The notes beneath the pieces were generated by a model. That model was not told where the DNA came from. It ran no database searches and saw only the letters and a program-made list of their open reading frames with translations. From assembly GCA_028699365.1 (NCBI GenBank), contig JAQVUQ010000060.1, positions 1 to 10,462 of the forward strand: a DNA stretch of 10,462 bases. Direction: 5' to 3'. The position numbers were made by a program, and so were the translations under genes. The stretch comes from UBA5359 sp028699365 [NCBI: bacterium]. Lineage in GTDB: Bacteria; UBP13; UBA5359. Below, piece by piece: positions 6,215 through 10,462 of this stretch (position 1 is the first letter of the stretch; every line of letters starts with the position of its first letter).

Positions 6215-9200
6215 ATGAAGTATGGCAATGGGGTAAGGAATATTGCGTTGGCTTTGCTGGTTACCATCGCTGCTGCCGCGCCGGCCGTAGCGGCGGAGAA
6301 GCTCTTTCATCTTTCCCTGCGGGATAATCAGGAAAACGGCGGTACAGGTATCGTCAAGAAGATTTTTCAGCGGCCCTCTGCCGCCACCTATTACAGTAGC
6401 GAGCAGGATAAGCTGCTGGAAGCTCCTGCGGGAACACCCCGGTTTGAGACCTATCCGGGGCATCGTGACGGCACGGTCAAGGCGATGCTGATCGAAACCC
6501 GGACGGAGAATATCCTGCCGGATTCCTCCTTCGAGACGGACAACGCTTCTTTCTGGAAGATGGAGGGCCTGTCGGAGCAGGAAGGCGGCATACACGGCCG
6601 GCGGGCTTTGAGAGTTGCGGCGGAGAAAGCCGTGCTCAAAAATGTCGAGCCGTTGACGATAACCCCGCTCGACGGCAGAGTCTCTTCGCCGGTGTTTACC
6701 GCTTATCTGAGTATGCCTGACGGCACCAGCCCGGAGGGCAGGGTCAGGCCTGTAGCCTGGGAGGTCCAGGGGGATCAGGTGACGGCGGTCGATATATTTC
6801 CCAAGCAGGCTTATTATAAGAACATCAAGACAGATTTTATCAGGGTGGGTAACGGCCGCTGGTGGCGTATGACAGCCAGAATGCAGGAGAAGAGAAGCGG
6901 AGGGCGTTACCACGTAGGGCTGGAATTTCTGAAGGGCACCGGTATGCTGGTGGATGCACTGCAACTGGAACGCAACTATGAGCCCTGGACGGCCAGTTCG
7001 TATATTCCCACCGCTGCCGGACCGGCCGTGCGCCGGGCGGATCTGCTGACCGTCAAGACGGTTGCCGCCGATATACCTGCCGGCAGCCTGAGTCTGTGGT
7101 TCAGAGCTACCAATCCTGCCGGACGCATCGGGTATATACTGACGCATTATGCCGCGGCGGGCAGCAAGGAGAACTGCATTTCTATAACCGGACAGAACGT
7201 TCAACTGGGGCTGAAAGGGATGCCCTATCTTGAAACGTTGTGGAACAAACCCGAGAAAAACGGGGACTGGCGTTTTGTCTGTCTTACCTGGGACGGCAAG
7301 CAGGCTGTGACTTATATCGACGGGCGGGAGTTTGCCAAAGCGGAGGGTCCGTGGGCCTATACCGGCCTGGATAAATGGCTCGGCTCCATGACGGTAGGCA
7401 ATAACGGGTCTGAGACATATAACGGTGTTCAGGGCGTGCTTTGCGATATCACCTTGTGGAAGAGTCCTCTTACGGAAGCAGAGGTAAGGTCTCTATACAC
7501 CGGGGAGACGCAGGCGGAGAAGGCGGACGGAGCATCTGCCGGCGGCACCGGCTTGCCGGTGGATTTTAATACGGACAAGGCCGGCAAGGTCAGCCTGGCA
7601 GTTTACGATACCTCCGGGTGCCTGGTGCGCAATCTGGTTACCGGTGAGAACTACACGGCCGGAAAACATAAGATTTACTGGGACGGACGGGACAATGACG
7701 GCCGGCCCGTAAAGCCCGGACAGTATTCCTTTAAAGGTGTTGCCGGTAATGTCAAGGCTGAATGGATAGTGTCTACCGGCAACAGCGGCAATCCTCCCTG
7801 GGGAGACACCAAGGTCAGGGCCGGCTTGTGGACGTCCGTGGCCGCTGTGAACAATGGTATTGTGGCCGGCAACTTCAGCGGAGAAGGCAACCGTATAGTC
7901 CAGCGCTACGACGATAAAGGCAATGTCCTCTGGACCTGCGGTATACCTCCCCTTTATAACCGCAACGCCGTGCTGACAGCGGACGGTAATTACGTCTATG
8001 TGGTCATCATGCCGGGAGCGGAGAAAGCTGCTTCCGGGGCGCCGATAATCTATGAGATGTTGTGGCGACTGGATGTCAAGACCGGCAAGCCCGTGCCCTG
8101 GAGCGACGGCAAGGAGCTTATGCGCCTGACCCCCAACAGAACGGGAGACCCTGAGCGGGGCAGGATGATCTACGATACGGGTGACGTTCCCTGGGTGGAT
8201 TGGGGGCTCTACGATATCGAGGTCAGCCACGGCAAGCTCTATCTGCCGCTGCACAAGGAGAACTGCATTGCCGTCCTGGATAGCGGGAGCGGCCGTGAAC
8301 TGGAGCGTATCGCCCTGCCCGGCGCGCCTCGCTGCCTGGCCGTGACCGGCAACGGGGATATATACGTCAGCCTGACGGACAGAGTTATCCGCATAGCCGG
8401 CAAGGAGAGAAAGCAGACGGTCTTTACCGGCGGGCTGGATTATGCCTGGGAAACGGAAATCGGTGCCGACGGCTCCGTTTATATTTCCGAACTGGGCAAG
8501 AGCCGCACCGTGAAGAAGTATTCGCCCGGCGGCCGGCTGCAAATGACACTGGGCAAAAACAGCCGTGATCCGTTCGATTTCAACTACCGTGATAACGGCG
8601 ACGGCTTTTTACTGCCGCTGGGTCTCTGTCTCACGGCTGACGGCGATATCTGCGTGGCCGATTACGGTCACAGCCGGATAGCCCGCTACAACCGGAGCGG
8701 GGTGGAAGTTCAGGGGATAGAGGCCTTCGGCCTGGGAGGTATGGACGGCGGCGTGGTTTTCCATGCCGGTGAAGACGGCAAACTCAGCTTGTATACGCTG
8801 GTGCAGATATACAACCTCGGCGGCAATCTGATCACCAGATACGACATCGATCACAAGGCGGGGAGCTGGAAAACCGGGGCCCGCTGGGCGACCATCGGAC
8901 CGGTGCTGACCCAGGATCCCATCAAGGTCAAAACGATGTCCAACGGTAAGACATACCTTTTTGTCATGGGACGCTATCCCAGCATATACAGGCTGGAAAA
9001 CAACGGAATCACCTTCTGCAGCGTCATGATGCATACACAGCGCTACGGCAGGTCGCAGCGTGAAGGTTTGAAATCCGACAAGTACGGCACGCGCCACATG
9101 GGGTATCCCCGGCAGTTCTTTGCCTCCGACAGCATAACGAAGGACTTTGCCGCCCTGGGCCTGCTGGAGTCTACCGTGCTGGGGCCCAGCCATCGCTTTG

Positions 9201-10462
9201 TCTGGACCGACCGCAACAGCGACGGCCGGGCTCAGGCCGGAGAGATAGTCTCCACCCCGGAGGAGAAAGCTCTCTTCTATACCTTTAACGATGCCTGTGT
9301 GGCCGGTAATGGCGATATCTATATGCTGGATTACGGCGCAGGGTTCGATCAACAGGTGTTATGGAGATTCGCCTTCAAGGGCTTTGACGACAAGGATAAC
9401 CCTGTCTACGACTGGAAGAGCAAGGAGCGTGTCTGGTCTTTCAAGGATCATATCGCCGATATGCCCAACGGGGGTAAGGAATGTGTCATCTGCGCCAAAC
9501 GGGTGGATGAACAGGGAAATATCTATCTTTCGGCTCTGGTAGGCAACAGTTGTTTTCCTACTCACGTATCGCTGTTGAGCTACGATAAAGAAGGCCGTCT
9601 CAGGTGGAAGTTCGGTTCCAAGGCCAGGGGCTACAAGGACCGTCCCGGCGAGTTCACCTCGGTGACCTCTTTTGCCGGCATAGCCGACGGTTTTGTTTAC
9701 GCCCTGGATTACGACGGTTTTGTGGATGTCCTGACCACGGACGGGCTTTATGTGGCCACGCTGCTGGAGAGCGGCAGCTCCGGGGGCGAGAACAGTCCCT
9801 ACAGTAACTGGGGCGAGAACTTCAAGGGGGATGTCTTTAAAGACAGCGCCGATGGCCGGCATTACCTGACGATCAACACCCATAACTATACCCTGCCCGT
9901 CTTCAGAGTGGACGGCATTGGAGAGGTAAAGCGCTTTGAGGGGGCTTTGCAACTCAAGGCAGCCGATATCGCCGTCGCCGAGAGCCGTCCGGACAAGAAT
10001 GCGGCTGCGCCGGTTAAGAGAGATGTGCGCCGGGAAGGCGTTATCAGTATCGTCAAAAAGAGTCCGCGCATCGACGGCGATCCCTCGGACTGGGAGTCAC
10101 TGCCGGGTATGAAAGCCGATTTCGACGACGGCAACGAGATGTACGGCGCCGAGTTGAAGGCAGCCGTAGATGAAAAGAACCTCTATATCCTGCTGCGGGC
10201 TGCAGACCCTACCCCGGCCGTCAACAACTGTGAACGTGCGGCGGCGCTGTGGGACGGGGATTGCCTTGAACTCTACATGTCCAAGGATACGGCCCCGGCC
10301 GGCAATCCAGCCTGGTCTGCCGGCGATCTGATCATACACCTGCCGGCCAGGATATCCGGAAAGGGACCTGCTGCCGGCCTGTTGAAGATGGCAGGCGGAA
10401 AGGGTGCCTTTGTGGAGCCGCAGGGCTGTAAGACAGTCGTAAGCTTGTTTGATAACGGCAAG
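6215..10462 (+). CDS. Giant secreted multidomain protein: CBM-like, LamG, FlgD-like Ig, NHL-like propeller, CBM9-like (3' end cut by window)
   Basis: The frame is open from ATG 6215 to the window end: 1416 codons, no stop. AGGAGG at 6199-6204 is the ribosome binding site. Domains in order: a Sec signal peptide, residues 1-26 or 27 (APAVA^A); a galactose-binding/CBM-like jelly roll, ~99-266, from NILPDSSFE to VDALQLERNYEPW; a LamG/concanavalin-like domain, ~276-430 (GSLSLWFRA, ending LTEAEVRSLYTG); a FlgD-type Ig domain, ~459-509 (KVSLAVYDTSG, YWDGRDNDGRPVKPGQYSF); then ~530-1230, rich in NHL-like blades such as GNGDIYVS at 712, ADGSVYIS at 751, ADGDICVADYGHSRIARY at 808, GNGDIYML at 1031 and EQGNIYLS at 1099. 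Residues 999-1010 (DRNSDGRAQAGE) fit a calcium-binding EF-hand loop. From ~1276 a CBM9-like domain begins (PRIDGDPSDW, later WDGDCLELYMSK). It is probably a cell-surface or exported glycan-binding protein. No catalytic motif is seen, though an enzymatic domain could lie past the edge. Confidence 0.85.
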   Translation, partial: MKYGNGVRNIALALLVTIAAAAPAVAAEKLFHLSLRDNQENGGTGIVKKIFQRPSAATYYSSEQDKLLEAPAGTPRFETYPGHRDGTVKAMLIETRTENILPDSSFETDNASFWKMEGLSEQEGGIHGRRALRVAAEKAVLKNVEPLTITPLDGRVSSPVFTAYLSMPDGTSPEGRVRPVAWEVQGDQVTAVDIFPKQAYYKNIKTDFIRVGNGRWWRMTARMQEKRSGGRYHVGLEFLKGTGMLVDALQLERNYEPWTASSYIPTAAGPAVRRADLLTVKTVAADIPAGSLSLWFRATNPAGRIGYILTHYAAAGSKENCISITGQNVQLGLKGMPYLETLWNKPEKNGDWRFVCLTWDGKQAVTYIDGREFAKAEGPWAYTGLDKWLGSMTVGNNGSETYNGVQGVLCDITLWKSPLTEAEVRSLYTGETQAEKADGASAGGTGLPVDFNTDKAGKVSLAVYDTSGCLVRNLVTGENYTAGKHKIYWDGRDNDGRPVKPGQYSFKGVAGNVKAEWIVSTGNSGNPPWGDTKVRAGLWTSVAAVNNGIVAGNFSGEGNRIVQRYDDKGNVLWTCGIPPLYNRNAVLTADGNYVYVVIMPGAEKAASGAPIIYEMLWRLDVKTGKPVPWSDGKELMRLTPNRTGDPERGRMIYDTGDVPWVDWGLYDIEVSHGKLYLPLHKENCIAVLDSGSGRELERIALPGAPRCLAVTGNGDIYVSLTDRVIRIAGKERKQTVFTGGLDYAWETEIGADGSVYISELGKSRTVKKYSPGGRLQMTLGKNSRDPFDFNYRDNGDGFLLPLGLCLTADGDICVADYGHSRIARYNRSGVEVQGIEAFGLGGMDGGVVFHAGEDGKLSLYTLVQIYNLGGNLITRYDIDHKAGSWKTGARWATIGPVLTQDPIKVKTMSNGKTYLFVMGRYPSIYRLENNGITFCSVMMHTQRYGRSQREGLKSDKYGTRHMGYPRQFFASDSITKDFAALGLLESTVLGPSHRFVWTDRNSDGRAQAGEIVSTPEEKALFYTFNDACVAGNGDIYMLDYGAGFDQQVLWRFAFKGFDDKDNPVYDWKSKERVWSFKDHIADMPNGGKECVICAKRVDEQGNIYLSALVGNSCFPTHVSLLSYDKEGRLRWKFGSKARGYKDRPGEFTSVTSFAGIADGFVYALDYDGFVDVLTTDGLYVATLLESGSSGGENSPYSNWGENFKGDVFKDSADGRHYLTINTHNYTLPVFRVDGIGEVKRFEGALQLKAADIAVAESRPDKNAAAPVKRDVRREGVISIVKKSPRIDGDPSDWESLPGMKADFDDGNEMYGAELKAAVDEKNLYILLRAADPTPAVNNCERAAALWDGDCLELYMSKDTAPAGNPAWSAGDLIIHLPARISGKGPAAGLLKMAGGKGAFVEPQGCKTVVSLFDNGK

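Noticed and set aside
6149-9952. Series of antisense open frames of 197-351 codons opposite the giant gene
   Set aside because: They shadow a single uninterrupted + frame of 1416 codons with signal peptide and recognisable domains. One of them even spans the junction between two + strand genes. None shows family motifs.

Overview
The window looks like a chromosomal carbohydrate-related gene cluster from an uncultured-type bacterium, most likely of the Armatimonadota lineage. The best clue is the prepilin at 1684-2475. Its N-terminal helix continues into an '[15 protein letters not shown]' type segment and it carries an H-x9-DG motif. From family knowledge this wording is typical of Armatimonadota; planctomycete and Lentisphaerae versions usually read LLPAVQAAR or LLPALxRAR. 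The sequence is moderately GC-rich by eye. ATA (Ile) and AGG/AGA (Arg) codons are common in every gene, so no gene stands out as a recent import. Taxonomy is inference.

Layout: all six genes are on the + strand. (1) 1-474 is the 3' end of a uroporphyrinogen-decarboxylase-like (URO-D superfamily) protein. (2) 549-1634 is a GntR-type DNA-binding domain fused to a LacI/GalR-type sugar sensor; a perfect 16-bp palindrome (518-533) lies directly in front of its ribosome binding site. (3) 1684-2475 is an H-x9-DG prepilin/pseudopilin. (4) 2492-4015 is a secreted right-handed beta-helix protein (Pectate_lyase_3 type) with tail-fibre-like modules at both ends. (5) 4068-6191 is a clan GH-A (GH5-like) glycoside hydrolase candidate with a long, unrecognised C-terminal half and no signal peptide. 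(6) 6215 to beyond 10462 is a very large secreted multidomain protein: lectin/CBM-like, LamG, FlgD-like Ig, NHL-like beta-propeller with an EF-hand-like loop, and a CBM9-like domain cut by the window edge.

Gaps from the regulator onward are 16-52 bp, each gene has a purine-rich ribosome binding site, and I see no terminator hairpin. This suggests one transcription unit led by a sugar-responsive regulator, whose products would bind, open and process an external polysaccharide. The substrate cannot be read from the sequence. The URO-D-like gene may belong to a different upstream unit. I found no RNA genes, CRISPR arrays, insertion sequences or other mobile elements. No non-coding stretch exceeds 75 bases.
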